From: Diadema setosum
Lineage: Eukaryota > Echinodermata > Echinoidea > Diadematoida > Diadematidae
Assembly (NCBI RefSeq): GCF_964275005.1
Contig: NC_092685.1
Location: forward strand, 15,722,579-15,786,578
Length of the DNA: 64,000 nt
Direction: 5' to 3'
The position numbers and the translations under genes are program-made. This document shows positions 13,005 to 30,100 of the stretch, piece after piece (the stretch's first letter is position 1; every line of letters starts with the position of its first letter). A model generated the notes under the pieces. That model saw nothing but the letters and a program-made list of their open reading frames with translations, ran no database searches and was not told where the DNA came from.

Positions 13005-13032
13005 CCTTTCTCAATTGCGGTCGCCATCATTG
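13005..13032 (+). promoter_or_regulatory. RPS27A: RPS27A leader exon with 5'TOP-like start
   Basis: The sequence CCTTTCTCAATTGCGG begins at 13005 and runs to a good splice donor, TTG|GTATGT, at 13032/13033. A matching acceptor, TTCCTGTAG, ends at 13145 and is followed by 21 bases to the ATG. A C followed by a pyrimidine run at the cap site is the known TOP motif of ribosomal protein mRNAs, which are regulated at translation through mTOR and LARP1. The exact start site is inferred. Confidence 0.6.
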
Positions 13033-13166
13033 GTATGTGGAAATGAGATGCCGGTCAAAATCATAGTGAAATAGTATCAAAATCATGCCGATCACGTAAA
13101 AATATGATGCAAATATGTGACATAATGATTTTCTCATTCCTGTAGGTGCCGACACAATCATTCAAG

Positions 13167-16801
<3,635 letters not shown>

Positions 16802-16992
16802 AACTGACTCGGCAATATTTCTCAAGCACAGACCTCCAAGCGCGCACTCTCATCACACAGTCTCATTCATTTACTTGTCATGTAAATTGTCATTGAAGCA
16901 GATCTGGACATCGCCTCCAATCATGTGAGCCCCAAAACATGAAGATCACTCTCCATTCGTTGCCATCTGCATGATGAACAACATTCGTGTAC

Positions 16993-16998
16993 AATAAA
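16993..16998 (+). terminator. RPS27A: RPS27A polyadenylation signal
   Basis: AATAAA lies 191 bases after the RPS27A stop, a normal short 3'UTR for a ribosomal protein gene. Confidence 0.8.
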
Positions 16999-16999
16999 A

Positions 17000-18258
17000 G
17001 ATACAATCCAATGTATTGATGTGAATATGAGTTTTTACTCCTGTGTTATCTTGTGTTTACCTGTTTGCTTGGGTGAACAGAGAAGAGAGAAGAGCCAATT
17101 TAGTAGTTCTTGAAAAAGTCAAGCGGGCAGACTGAATGTGGAGTTCAGTATGTGTATATAGTAAATGATGGAATGTGGAAATGAATGGATAGTCATCTTT
17201 GTATGCCTCTTAATCAATTTAAAGATGCGCAAACACATTGGTACATCATCCAACTTTGAACAAGATTCATAAAAATCATGTATGCAACTTATGTAGCATT
17301 ATTTAATATCTCTCAAACATGAAATCTTGGAGTACTGTACTTTATCAGTTCTTCATATTTTCATATAATTTGCTGAGATATTGTACGTTCAACAGTCTTC
17401 ACTTTTTTCCCTTTATTCTCACACAAGGTTCAAACATTTTGAAAATGTTTTGATACATGTATTTATTTGAAGGACAAGAGTTGTAGTCTTGATAATTTTT
17501 GGAAGCCCAGTTTTCAACTCACTGCAAGTACATGTACTTTTAATGTGCTGCAGTAAAGTACTCGAAAAAAACAAACAAACTGAAAAATATGTGCTGTGAT
17601 CATTTGTGCTGCTTAATGATTGTGGAGCTGCGGCTGCACAAGTTTGTTTACACTGTCAGTCTTGTGATGACTGTCATTACATTTGCCAGGAAGGGTTCAT
17701 TTTAGATTTTGCTCATGGCAAGCTAGACCCCAATCTGCACAACAAAGTGCCAACTTTGTCTCGGAGAGGATATGCATGAGGATTACACTAGAGGGGGGAG
17801 TTGTGTGAGTGTGTGTGTGTGTGTGTGAGTGTGATCGGCTGGGGTGATGGGAGGTGAAAGGATGTATCTGAGGAGGGTTGCGCCTAAAAATGTGATCTGT
17901 AATATGGACTGGCCTTGAGGGGGGATATGACATCTATTGCCTGAAGTAGAATTGTGTTGCCCTCGTCAAAGCGAGGGCAATGTGATTCTAGTTAGGGCAA
18001 TTTATGTTGTATCCCTTGAAAGTAGCCAGTCATTATTATTATTATTATTACCCACATCAGGCATCTTGAGCAGTAATAGAAATTGGTAAAATGTAAGCTT
18101 TTTACAGTTTCCTGATAACAAATTTCCACTTGGTGCCAGCTCGAGCTCTACACCACTCTGCTGTATCCACAAGCATGCACACATAGCTCAGGCAAGCGAC
18201 ATGCATATACAGTACAGTTACACAAACACACACCAAAGGCTGCAGCGATTGTCTTCTT
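17000..18258. other. Intergenic region after RPS27A
   Basis: No gene is seen. It holds a (GT)n tract at about 17805-17833 and a short inverted motif TTGCCCTCGTCAAAGCGAGGGCAA at 17958-17981. Confidence 0.4.
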
Positions 18259-19120
18259 TATACCCCCGCCAAACGAAGTTTGAAGGGGGTATATAGGAAT
18301 CAGCGGACGGTCGGGCGGGCGGTCGGTCGGTCGGGCGGTCGGTCCGTTGCAAATCTTGCGTCGCGAACTACTTCCTCAGTTTTCAACCGATTCCCATAAA
18401 ACTTGGCACAGATGTGTGCCTTGGGTTGTAGATGTGCAAGACGTATTTTTTGACAGTACCCAAAAGTACGTTGCCATGGTAACGGCATATTATGGGCAAA
18501 AATGGGTACAAATCTTGCGTCGCGAACTCCTCCCACAGTTTTTGATCAATTTTTATGAAATTAGGTACAGATGTTCATCTGAATATGTTAATGTGCAAGA
18601 CACATATTTCCGCAGTGGCAAAAAGTGCGTTGCCATGGTAACGGCATGTTATTGGTAAAATATAGGGCAAAGTGCTTCATGGCAAAACTGCTTCATCAGT
18701 GTTCTTCCAATTCTCATGGAATTCATACTGAATGTTTGTCTTAGGATATAGGTCAGCATGACACATTTCTTGACAGTGACAAAAAGTATGTTGCCATGGT
18801 AACACGCTCACATATTATGAGCCAAAATGATGGAAAATTTTGTGTTGCAAACTACTTCCTCAGTTTTTGCCCAATTTCCATGAAACTTGGTACAGATGTG
18901 TGCCTTTGGTTGTAGATGTGCAAGACGCATTTTTCGACAGTACCCGAAAGTACGTTGCCATGGTAACGGCATATTAATGGCAGAAGATCAAGGAAAGATC
19001 TTGCGGATTTAACTACTTCCTCAGTTTTTTGACCAAAGCTTATGAAATGTTGTTTTGACCAAAGCTTATGAAATGTTGTTTGGCGGGGGTATAACCAGTC
19101 GCTGTAGCGACATTTCTAGT
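18259..19120 (+). mobile_element. Helitron-like element with internal tandem repeats and 12-bp inverted ends
   Basis: TATACCCCCGCC at 18259-18270 is an exact inverse of GGCGGGGGTATA at 19082-19093. Beyond the right copy is a hairpin (GTCGC 19098-19102, TGTA, GCGAC 19107-19111) and ATTTCTAGT, with CTAG at 19116-19119, as in the element at 256. The interior has four or more diverged repeats of about 155 bases that include CTTGCGTCGCGAACTACTTC and GTTGCCATGGTAACGGCAT. No protein is encoded that I recognise. Confidence 0.65.
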
Positions 19121-21134
19121 TTTTTTTTTAACATAAGGGAGATTGCCCTCTGTCACGAAATTATCAACCGCAAACTTTCATCACCGAGTGTTAAAGTGGC
19201 TGGATGCCATATTCGCCTCCTTAACATACTGGAAGGGAATATATTTTCTACTGCAAAGCTTTCATAGATTCTATATCCATCATGCACATACAAAACTCAC
19301 ATCCTACTGACCACATATATGTACTGTAAAGCAAACATAACTTCACACTATGTACTCTCAAGTCAGACCTGAAGTAACTTTTTACGGTCTCAGTGTAGGC
19401 ACAAGACTAAACAGGAGTTTGTGTGTTCCCCTAAAGTACAGTTGTGAAACAAGACTAGACACTACAAGTCCTTGTTTATTAGTTTATTTCATAGTTCCTC
19501 TGTAATATACCTTTTTTGATACAAATTTGCACTGGATTCTTCCATTTTGTGGGGTGCACATACGTGTATTAATATTCATGGACATTTCATGGACGTGAAC
19601 TTTTGCTTAGCCAAGGTGGATGGGCAAAAAATTGTCCAAGTATACAACCGTGAGCTTTAAGAACAAATGTATACTCCATGCAATGAATGTGGTCTCCTGA
19701 GGCAAGCATCTGACAAGGCATAAAAACCTTTTGAATATTTCAAAGAATGAAGTATAAAATGATTTACCATTTAAACTTTCCTTATTTCCCTTTACTTGCT
19801 ATCTTTGTTACAAGACTGAAAGAACAGGAAAATTAATGGTCAAGTATACTTGAACACATTACACATGTACCCAATGGCACACAAACATGTGGTGTATAAT
19901 GCATCCCGTCACACTCAAAGCAAAGATGTAACAGTTGCTGTGCAGTTTTCGTAAGTTTTACAGTTGTAGCACGAGTATACAGCATACTATCTATCAATCT
20001 TTGGATGGTAATAGGTGTGGGCATAAAGGATTCTTTGGCTATGATTAGTGAATGCTCACACTCTCCATATGGATGTTAGGAATTGCTTAAAAGCTTGTCA
20101 GTGGGAATGAGAAGAATACAATGTATTCTGTCAGTGCCCAACCTTCCCCCCCCCCCCCATTTCTGTCTCTCTCTATCTCTCTCTCCTCAATGCTTACACA
20201 AGTATAACAAACAAATGAATTGAATATTCATACTAAATGGCTTGTTTCACTGGGAGTTAACAGATTCACATTTACAAACGTACTGTTCAAAATACAATAA
20301 ACATCACACAAGTTGGACTAAAGAAAATCTGTCAATCTTAATACCAAACTTTTGACTTCCGTTGAAGTCAAACAAAGAGAAGGCAAATTTGGGACTTCTT
20401 AACGGTGTCAACTTATGTGAGGTTTACTGTACTCTATATCTGACAAAAACAAAGACATGCTATCAGGATAACTGTCATCTGCAAGTGAGGCCTAATGTGT
20501 CCTGACCATCTGTAGTCCTACATCTGTGTTTTTATGTAGCACCTATGGGTATATGTTTCATCAAGATTCATTATAAAGAGAACATTTTCATACCCCAAGA
20601 ATCTCATAATAATGGAGTGCACCTATATTAATTGCTTTTAATTGCCAAAGGATAGACAAAGATAAGCATAATGTTCAGTCTATAAATAGTCTCATAAAAC
20701 ACAAACATGATGTGAGATCCCTCAGCTCAGGCCAACAAGAGAACCATAATGTGGCCCGGAAATCCCGTCCCATTCTAGACTGACATTCCAGCTCCTACTG
20801 TCTCAAAACTGCAATCCATAACTCAGTCTAAGCACCAGCATAGTCCAGTTCAAGTCCAGATCAACATCTTACTTTTAATTTCTGAACAGAATTTCAGGTC
20901 TCAGCTCCAGCTGGATACCAAGGTCCCAGTCTCAACAAAAAATGTATATCTCTGTCAAGACTTGAAGACCTGTTCCATGTCAGACCAAAAAATCTATTCT
21001 GGACTGCGCATAGAGGTTCAAGCTCAGACTGGATATCGAGGCCCTGTGACATTCCACAGGAGAAGCCATGGTCGAGTCCAAACTTGAAAGCTGAATTTTA
21101 GAGTTCAGGCTAGACAAATAGAACCCAGACAACA
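19121..21134. other. Region between the element and the MTIF2 stop; probable MTIF2 3'UTR in part
   Basis: No coding region is supported. Two minus-strand AATAAA hexamers (TTTATT at 19475-19480 and 19483-19488 on the + strand) could end MTIF2 transcripts, implying a long 3'UTR, but this is weak evidence. Confidence 0.3.
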
Positions 21135-24100
21135 CTAGAAGTCCAGATCCCAGTCCACCTCCTGAGGAATCTGCTCCAGTTCGTAGCAGACGATGGTGTC
21201 CCCTGGCTGGTACTCCAGCTGCTCTTCAAATCTCAGCCCACACTCCGTGCCATTCTTCACTGTGTTGACATCATCCTTGTGGTGCTTCAGGGAGGCCAGG
21301 GGACCTGTGAGTCACATGACACAAATACAGAACGATGCACTCCCGTTCTAATAAACATGGTTATAACGAAATTCCAGTTGCAACAAAGTAAACATTCAGG
21401 CCACAACATTATCCACTCTATGTATTTTAAATGTTTATTTGTTCGGTTATGACAAATTTTCGATATAACTAAGAAAACTGCCGGTTCCAAGGACTTCATT
21501 ATAACAGGAGTCCACTGTACATCACTCATGGCAATTCATGGCATCACTAATGGCAACAATCTCTGCAGAAAACCACCACTTACATTTCTGCAGTATTTTT
21601 TTTTTTTTTTAATAGAAAATACTGTCCTGAACTTAATGCCAGTGAAAGAGAATTACATAATCCTCCTCATCTCTTGTGTCTCAAAACAGCTCTTAGAGTG
21701 GACTGCTTTAGTGATACACCTGCGTGGGTTTGTCTAATCTATACCAAGTTTGGGGTCAAATAACTGAATGCAAAGACAAAAGTTTGCAGAAGATTTAGCT
21801 CAGTGGCCTAACAGACATGAGAAGATGAAGGTAACATCATTGTGCTAACCTCTGTGTATGACCTCTTGGCCTCGCATCAGCTTGAATAGACTTCTGACCT
21901 GAAGCTCGCCCTTTTCGACACGGCAACCAGCAACGCTGACTTTTCTTCTTCCCATTGAAATATCGAAGGGCTGCAGGACAGTTGCCTCACCTGTTGAAAG
22001 AAGTTGTAAATTCATGGTATGTACCTTGAGTAGTGCAATCATTGATTGTGTATGGTGAATAGGTAATGTCCAAAAATTTGACAACGGCATTATGTATTTT
22101 CAAAAGTGGACATAGTTCAGAAAATCTCTTGAAAATACGAACAAAATAGAAAGCCAAAAGGATAAGCCAACTGGAGTTGTGAATGTCACAATATTATTGA
22201 ACCACGGCCCAATTTTGATGTGCATAATGCAAGAGCAGGGTTCCTTTTGTGCAAACCTTTGTTCACATAAGTCTCAACACAAACACACACACAAACACAG
22301 GCAAAGACACACACTCGTATATCAATTTACATAGATTTCCAGAAGATAGTTGTAATACAATGATGTACAGTGCATTTGTTAGTTTTGGGGTTGTAGAGGC
22401 TAAATGGACATGGCTGAAGGGGTGACTTTCTTCCACTATTCCCAATAAAAGAAAAAAAAAATCCATCGTTGAAGAATAACAAATGCATGACACCAACACT
22501 GATTTCTGCCACACACAGATGGGGGCCATTATACCTAGGACTACTTCTTGGTCCAACATGGGTAGCCGGCTGTTGAGGTCCTCTCGGAGGTCGTCCACCA
22601 GTCGGTAGATGACGTCGTGCAGCTTGAGGGGAATCCCCTTGCTCTTGGCTAGCTCTGCGGCCTCCTTGCTGGCTCCCACGTTGAAACCCACTACAGCGCC
22701 CTCAAAGGTCTGTGCCAACTCGACATCCTTGTCAGAGATTGGCCCGACCCCAAAATTGATGACATTCAATCTACACTGTTGGTGGGCAGTGTATGTGTTA
22801 AGGGTGTCTAGAATTGCCTCAACAGAACCATCCACATCACCTGAGGAGAAAAAGTGAATAAATAGGCACCCAAAATATCTTTGCCAGCACTACATTTGTT
22901 CTTGCCTTCTACTGCTAAGAATATCACTGTGCATATCATAAATGGGACATGTTTTGTGCTTGTTCAAACATATCATGTGGTTCTGTATAGCTATTATAGT
23001 GAATGTGAAATGGCAATTAATACTGTCTAGCCATTCTGGTTTGCTGCCAGTGGTCTCGTGATGAGAGAGATAACAGCAATGAACACAGTGAGGATGGACA
23101 ATTCCAGCATGGTCAGGTTGGTTCATTTGGCAGATATACATTGCAATATTTTATAATTCATGACAACAAATTTGACTTTGGGAATTCATAATTATCATAC
23201 CCATCTTCTAATTCCACCATTTAAAAGAAAAAAAAACAACATTAATATGCCATAATTTAAACTTTCAAATGTGAACATGTCAATCACGCACACGTTCTGT
23301 ATTCATATATGAACACAGCATTGAGATGTTTTTTGCTAAACATAACATATTTTTCAATTTTTTTCTCCTTACCAAATTTCTTTGCTTAACTACTATCATT
23401 ACAACACTGGCTTTTGACACCATATGTTTGTTCTGGCATACAATAGTTGACACAAAGGGGAGGAATAGAAATTGTTAAGTACACTACATCTCTGAAGACC
23501 ACCTGTACCATTACAATCCCTAATTTGTCCTTCTGAGCATTGAGAACATATTAATGACCCTGGTCATTAACCCATTGAGGACGGACTGATTTTGCTCCAA
23601 CACGCATTTCCCATAGACACTTACCCGAGTATACTCGGGACTCGTCCTCAACAGGTTAAGGCCATCTAATTAAGGCTGGGTTGGCTTTTTGTTTGTTTTT
23701 TGTTTTGTTTTTTTCTGTCTCCCCTTACATGGAATTAATTACGAGGTTTGCACTGATTTTCTTCTTGTTGAATGGTTCACAAATGTATGGTTTTGTCACC
23801 ATTTTGCCTTACCCTTTATGATGATATTGAGTTCTGGATCTCCAGATGATGCAGACTCTTTCTCCTGCAAGTACCTGGCCTTGACTTTCTCCGCCCGAAT
23901 CTCTCTCCAGTGCATCTGACTGTGGGCCTCCCGACGGGCGTCGTATTCACGACGATGTTCACTGCTCTTCTTCTCCACGATAACTGCATCCTCCGCCAGC
24001 TTTGATGAGGACATCTCATCCAGCCGCCATTTTAAGACCTCTTTGGCCCGTTTCTTATTATTTCAACGACAACAACAGGAAAAGAATAGAGAAAGATAGA

Positions 24101-27100
24101 GAAAGATAATAAAATATGTGCTTACAAGACATATTCAGTGAAAACATAATGAAGTGAATGAATTTTAAATTCACAGGCAAAGGAGTTTCTCCTAGCTCCT
24201 TTCAAACTTAATCTTTAAGCTTTATTTTTCCTCATCTTGGAAACATAGCGTCTACCATCTAAATGGAACATGCTTGTTAAAACTTGGTGCTATAACACAG
24301 AATGCTTTATGTGATATATGACGACTTGTAGATATCTATTTTACCTCATTTTTACAAAATAAAATTATGAGATGTAAAACGATTCCATACGTAGTCTAAC
24401 AATTTCCTGCAGGGATTAACCAAGGATGATTCATAAGATGAAACTTTTTTCAATCATCACTTAAAGATTAGATCTGAGTGATGTCATTCTGATTAAAGTT
24501 TTTGTCTAGTGTTGAAATCTACAGGGAATTCATCCTGACATCAGCATATGAACAACATGCCATGAACTTTTGTACTGTCAGTGTGCACATGTTATATGCA
24601 TTGACCAGGGGATAAGGTTTGACTGTCTCCACTGAGAATCCTAATTGAATTTAAACTGAAGGCTGTCATTTAAGTCCAAATTGATCATCATATTATCATA
24701 GTACCTCTGACTCCACCTGAAGAACCAGATCCCCAGCAGCAGGTGTGTCCTTCCATCCGGTGACCTCCACCGGTTGACTGGGAAAAGCTGCACTCATCTC
24801 CTCCCCCCTTTCATTCTGCATTGCACGCACCCGGCACTTGGCGGTTCCAGCCATCAGGATGGCACCTTTCTTCAGAGTGCCTCGCTGGACAATTAGTGTT
24901 GCTATTGGTCTAGAGAGAGCATGTGAAACATATAGCCAAGAGTTTTTGACCAAGTGACAAATGGAAATTAATTAGGTTTAGCATTATTCTATGGTTTCCA
25001 TTTTGTACCCAGATTTGACAAATTGTACTAGTTACTACTAAATTGTACCTTTCTTACCCCATTCCTTTGTCCACCTTGCACTCCACAATAACCCCTTCCA
25101 CCAGGCCTGTCTTGTCAGCACCCAGTTCTTGGAGTTCAGCCTGGGTCATGATTGCATCACACAGTTCATCTATGTTATCTCCCTGTAGGAATGAAGAGGG
25201 TAATGTCCAGTGGCAGTACATGAATAACCCCTCATATGCAAGATGCTTTTAGTAACAATGTATTGTACTAAAATATCCTCTCAAATGTGGACCAAAAACG
25301 TCCCCTTTTGTTGACTTTCAGCTGCACTGAGTCACAAAAACAATGTTGATAAACAGCCCACATGAAAGTCCTTTTAACTTTAAGGCCCTCAATTATGCCT
25401 TGTGTCACCTTTCAATGTACATTGTATGTGTAGAACAGTGTCACAGCTTGTATTACCTATTCAGTACATACCGGTAGTGCAATTCAAGACCTTTTTTAAG
25501 GGAAAGACATTTCTGTACAGCTTTAAATCAATCGAATATCACAGTATATACATGAATTTACTCAATAGGAGCTTGAGTAAACACCTGTAAGACATCTGAA
25601 GTACAAAAAACATAAAACAACAATTAACCAATCAACCTAATAACTGGCAAACAGTTCCAGTAAGCAAGCAAAACCAACAAACTACCCAGCAAGACATATT
25701 GCTGAGTTGTGCTTTAAAGCTACTCACATTTAGAGCAGAAATCTCCACACATTGTATATCACCACCATACTCCTCTATGGATATGTCATTGGACAGGAGA
25801 TCATTCTTGGTGAAGGCCTGCGTAGAATCAATATTAAACATGCATAATAGCTCAATACAAGAACCATCTAAAACAACATTGCAAAATGTCTTTCTCACTT
25901 CACAGTCACCCCAAAGTATGGATGAGCCAACACTAAGCAAGCCAAAAATTTCAGCTATCAAATAGTTTGAGTAATACACCTATATTTTTTCTTGACTGGG
26001 GGGGGGGGGGGGGGATGGAGGCCATTATCAGTATACACTGTCCTATATTATACCCACATCCCTCTGAGCCTCTACCGAGTGTATGATACATATAACTGTA
26101 TGGAATGCACTGCATTAGATGATGTAATTCAATCCACAATCTATACTTTACAAATATTTAACTTGATTTCTCTCCTGAAATATTTTCTTGCTAGCCTTTA
26201 TAGGGCATCAGCTGCAGCTTTTAGGAGACTGCATGACTGAACGACTAACTAGAAGTTCACAATAGGCACAAAAGCAAACAACTACTTTCATATCCCCTCT
26301 GTTGAGTAATGGCTATTACTTATTCATGTTTGATTTATATCTTGCTGGAAACATCACACAGCAAGTTTGTTTACATCAACACTTCTCAGAAATTATATCA
26401 AAGACATTGAAAGTCTACTACCTCATCCTTTCCATATCTATTTTTCATATTTTTGTTTATTTGCACACATAATTTACACCAAGTTTGTAAATACTCACTG
26501 GATCTGCATCCGGCTTGTCGCATTTGTTCAAGGCAACAATAATTGGAACTGCATAAATGAAAAAATAAAAAATAAAATCAGTCACAAGCATGATCAGTCC
26601 ACTCAGTATGCGAGTGTCATTAAAATCAGTCCTGTTTAAAAGTGAACAATATTACACATTCTGATAATAAAAAAGTACACATAGACTACAGACAATGTAC
26701 ATATTGTGCATCACAGAAATATATAAAAAAAAATCACCTTCATTTTGTCTTTAAATTGAATAATTTGTCACAATCTGTAAAAACTTCCTATAGATTTTGG
26801 CTAAATCAGTCTTCGGTTCATCCACAACTTTCCCAGGACCATTTCTGAATAGGCAGTTTCTGGACAAACATCCTGTTCACTATGTCACCTCTCACTGACG
26901 CACGACACTTCTACCATCCCGGGATAGTTTCAAGGAACTGCTGAAAGGGATTACTACTGCAAGGTTCAAGGTTCAAGGAGACTTCTGGCAAATCAAAAAA
27001 TGCAAACAATGGAATTGATACAGACTAGCCAACGATTTTGAAAGAAATCTGCTATAACAGGAAAAGCTTTAAAGCTAGGTCCCATTTTTCAATAGTTATT

Positions 27101-30100
27101 GAAGAATTACCTCCAGCATTGCGAGCATACTTGATGGACTCTCTGGTCTGTTCCATGACACCATCATCTGCTGCCACCACTAAGACCACGATGTCCGTCA
27201 CGCTTGCACCTCGCTCCCTCATGGCCTTGAATGCAGCATGGCCCGGTGTGTCAAGGAATGTGATAACTTGGCCGGATGGCAAGGAAACTGTTTTAAAAAA
27301 TAACATAACATTTTAAAAAAGGTGTGTGAATGCAATGCATATTCTATAAAGTCCTTTCATAAACAAAGAGTTAAAGTCAACATCCAAAATATTTTACCAT
27401 CTCTGAAGTTCTCAGGATCATACATTATCAAAATATCCTTCAGGGAAATCAAAAACTACCCTTGGTGGTAGGGCATTCATGCATGCTGCACTGAAATTGT
27501 GGCATAACCCCCTCCCCCTGAGTTTGAACACTGACCACAAGTATTAGAAAGAAAAACATGTGTAAGGCAAAACTTTAGAAACAGCCACCCATGATTTACG
27601 ATTTGAATAGGGAATTTCATTGCAGCACCAGAACAGAAACACAACATGCTTTAAAAAAAAACAAAAAAAAAACCAACAGAAAGACAACTACATGACTGAC
27701 AGACAATACTCATTCAGTCTTAAAGGATGTTCAAAATTGCTCTATTGATGAACAGACAATTACTTTCAAAATAAATATCTGCAAAATAAGGAATATGGAT
27801 TCTTTCATGACAACTCACCTTGGAAAGCTCCAATGTGCTGTGTGATGCCACCTGCCTCACCGGCAGCTACCGATGTCTTGCGCATGGTGTCCAGGAGGGT
27901 TGTTTTGCCGTGATCAACATGTCCCATGATGGTGACTACTGGTGGGCGTGGCTTTAACTGGGATGGGTCAGCAGGTGGTCTGTACGTGACATGATGGCAC
28001 AGGCCAACATTTATACATACTACTCACTAGTTTGTCCTGTACATACCACCATATTGGGTGCCTTCTTTATCCAATATCAACATTTAAATTCAGATATGAA
28101 TCAACTTATAACTGGCACAAATACACAAGACTTTTTTTTTAATGTCCAGGTATCTACTCTCAAGTGTATTGATTTATTTTACCTCAGGAATTTATGCCAT
28201 TACATAGACAGCATATAATCATTTTTCTGATAAAAGATGAATGTAATACAAAGCAGTCAGATGTTAGTGTCTGCTATTGCAGGCCAGTAATTGTTTGATG
28301 CCGTTAAGTCCACACAACATTCATTAATCATACCAAATTGTCATTTGGGTATTCATGATAATCCTTTAGGGGATGATCTGAACCAGTGCATGACATGGCC
28401 TGACATGGATTGAGTGGTTAAGAAAATATCATGGGTTACCTTGGATGGGCATCTTTATCCTGCCTCGGCTCCTCTCTCGTCTTTTTTAGGAACACATAAT
28501 GCATATCAGCCCCTGTCACAATCTGCTCAATGACCTGAGGTTTCAGCACTGTGGAAAGAAAATAAAGACTCAACTTCATAATGAGATCCTGTATTCCATA
28601 TAAGTTCGATATGTTAAGACTTCTTGGGAAACTCTTCAAAGTCAACATTTTTCTCAAAATGGGCCCATGATTGCTATTACATTAGCTTTACCAGGTATTC
28701 AATTTGTCAAGGTCAAGTTGGATTTCAACCTAATTGAAATTCAACCTAAAATCTCTCTTGTATGAGTGACTAGAGCATCATCCACTGTGCAACAGTGCCT
28801 TTACTAAAATCAAACAAGCAACTAGTTGTGAAAGCTACAAAATATAAACATTTATGTTGCAGACATATTTTCAAACTACATAAAATCAATTTCAAATTGA
28901 TGTCTCTACAAAGATATCATTATCATCTTATGTTTCCTGTACATTCACAGTTCAGTTGGATCAGAGAGCTAGCCAGCTGTAAAGAAGCATTTTAATGTGA
29001 TGTGAAATATATAGTAACTGGGGAATAATGAGAATACATTTTGGCATTATGGTGACTACACAACTCACTCACTTTGCTACCCAATGACTTCACCAGACAT
29101 ACAACAATTAGTTTACTTTGGCCAACTACAGAGGGAGAGAGGTTGAGGAATTCATACAAATACTTTTACAGATATCAGACAAAACAAATCAAACATCCTA
29201 CCATACATGTATCTCACAACAAACATGTATAATAAAAGAAAACACAGCAAAACAAGGACATGGGTAAGTTTTTCTCCTTCTTATCTCTTCATTCAGTAGT
29301 ATCTCATTGATGACTTGATCCATGGAATGAGATGTGGGTACTAGAACGTATTCAAACTCTTTTGTCTTACCTGTTGAAGGAGAGAGGTCCGAGTGTGTTG
29401 CTAGGAGGAATTCATAGATGAAATCTGTGTGAAGAAATCATAAATCATTAGTTCCAAATGCTGCAGCAGTAAATTCAGCAATGGCTTCTTTGCAATAAAT
29501 GATTTTCACGAAGACATCATTTTGGGAGGGTAGGGGAATGGATCTGCTCGAGAATTTTTTTTTGTTTTTGTTTTTTGTTTGCAGTGTTTGATGCTGTACA
29601 TATACATCAGTCTCTCGTCTGTAGTAAGAATAAAGTATGACAGGCATGGTAGATCAATACACGGAGATGCATCACTACATATTTAATACTACCAGACAAT
29701 TCCCAACAATCAATAATGGCATTAGGTGATTGATATCCAACACAGAGATTGATTCACGCTTCATATATAAGTGGAATTTTTTGCGGTGTTGAAACCAGAA
29801 GCCAGCGCGAAAATAGACACACACGAATATCCCTGCACATCATATGTTCCACTAATACATGTCTTGATTTCTGTGGAATTAAAAACATGAGAAACATATC
29901 TTACCCAGTTGTGCATGAAAAATTACTTGCATGAAAAAACGCTTTTACAGGACATGGCATTTTGAAAAAATAATGGAATTAAGAAAAGCTTTCAGAATGC
30001 CAAATTTGGATCTTGACATCAAAAGAGAGGAAATATATTTTGCATCAAACATATATTGATCATAAGAAACTCCTCTATTTCACTAAACTTAAAGGGAACG

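Noticed and set aside
18300-18658. Overlapping frames with repeated peptide motifs
   Set aside because: They derive from the tandem repeats of the element at 18259-19120 and have no domain or splice context.
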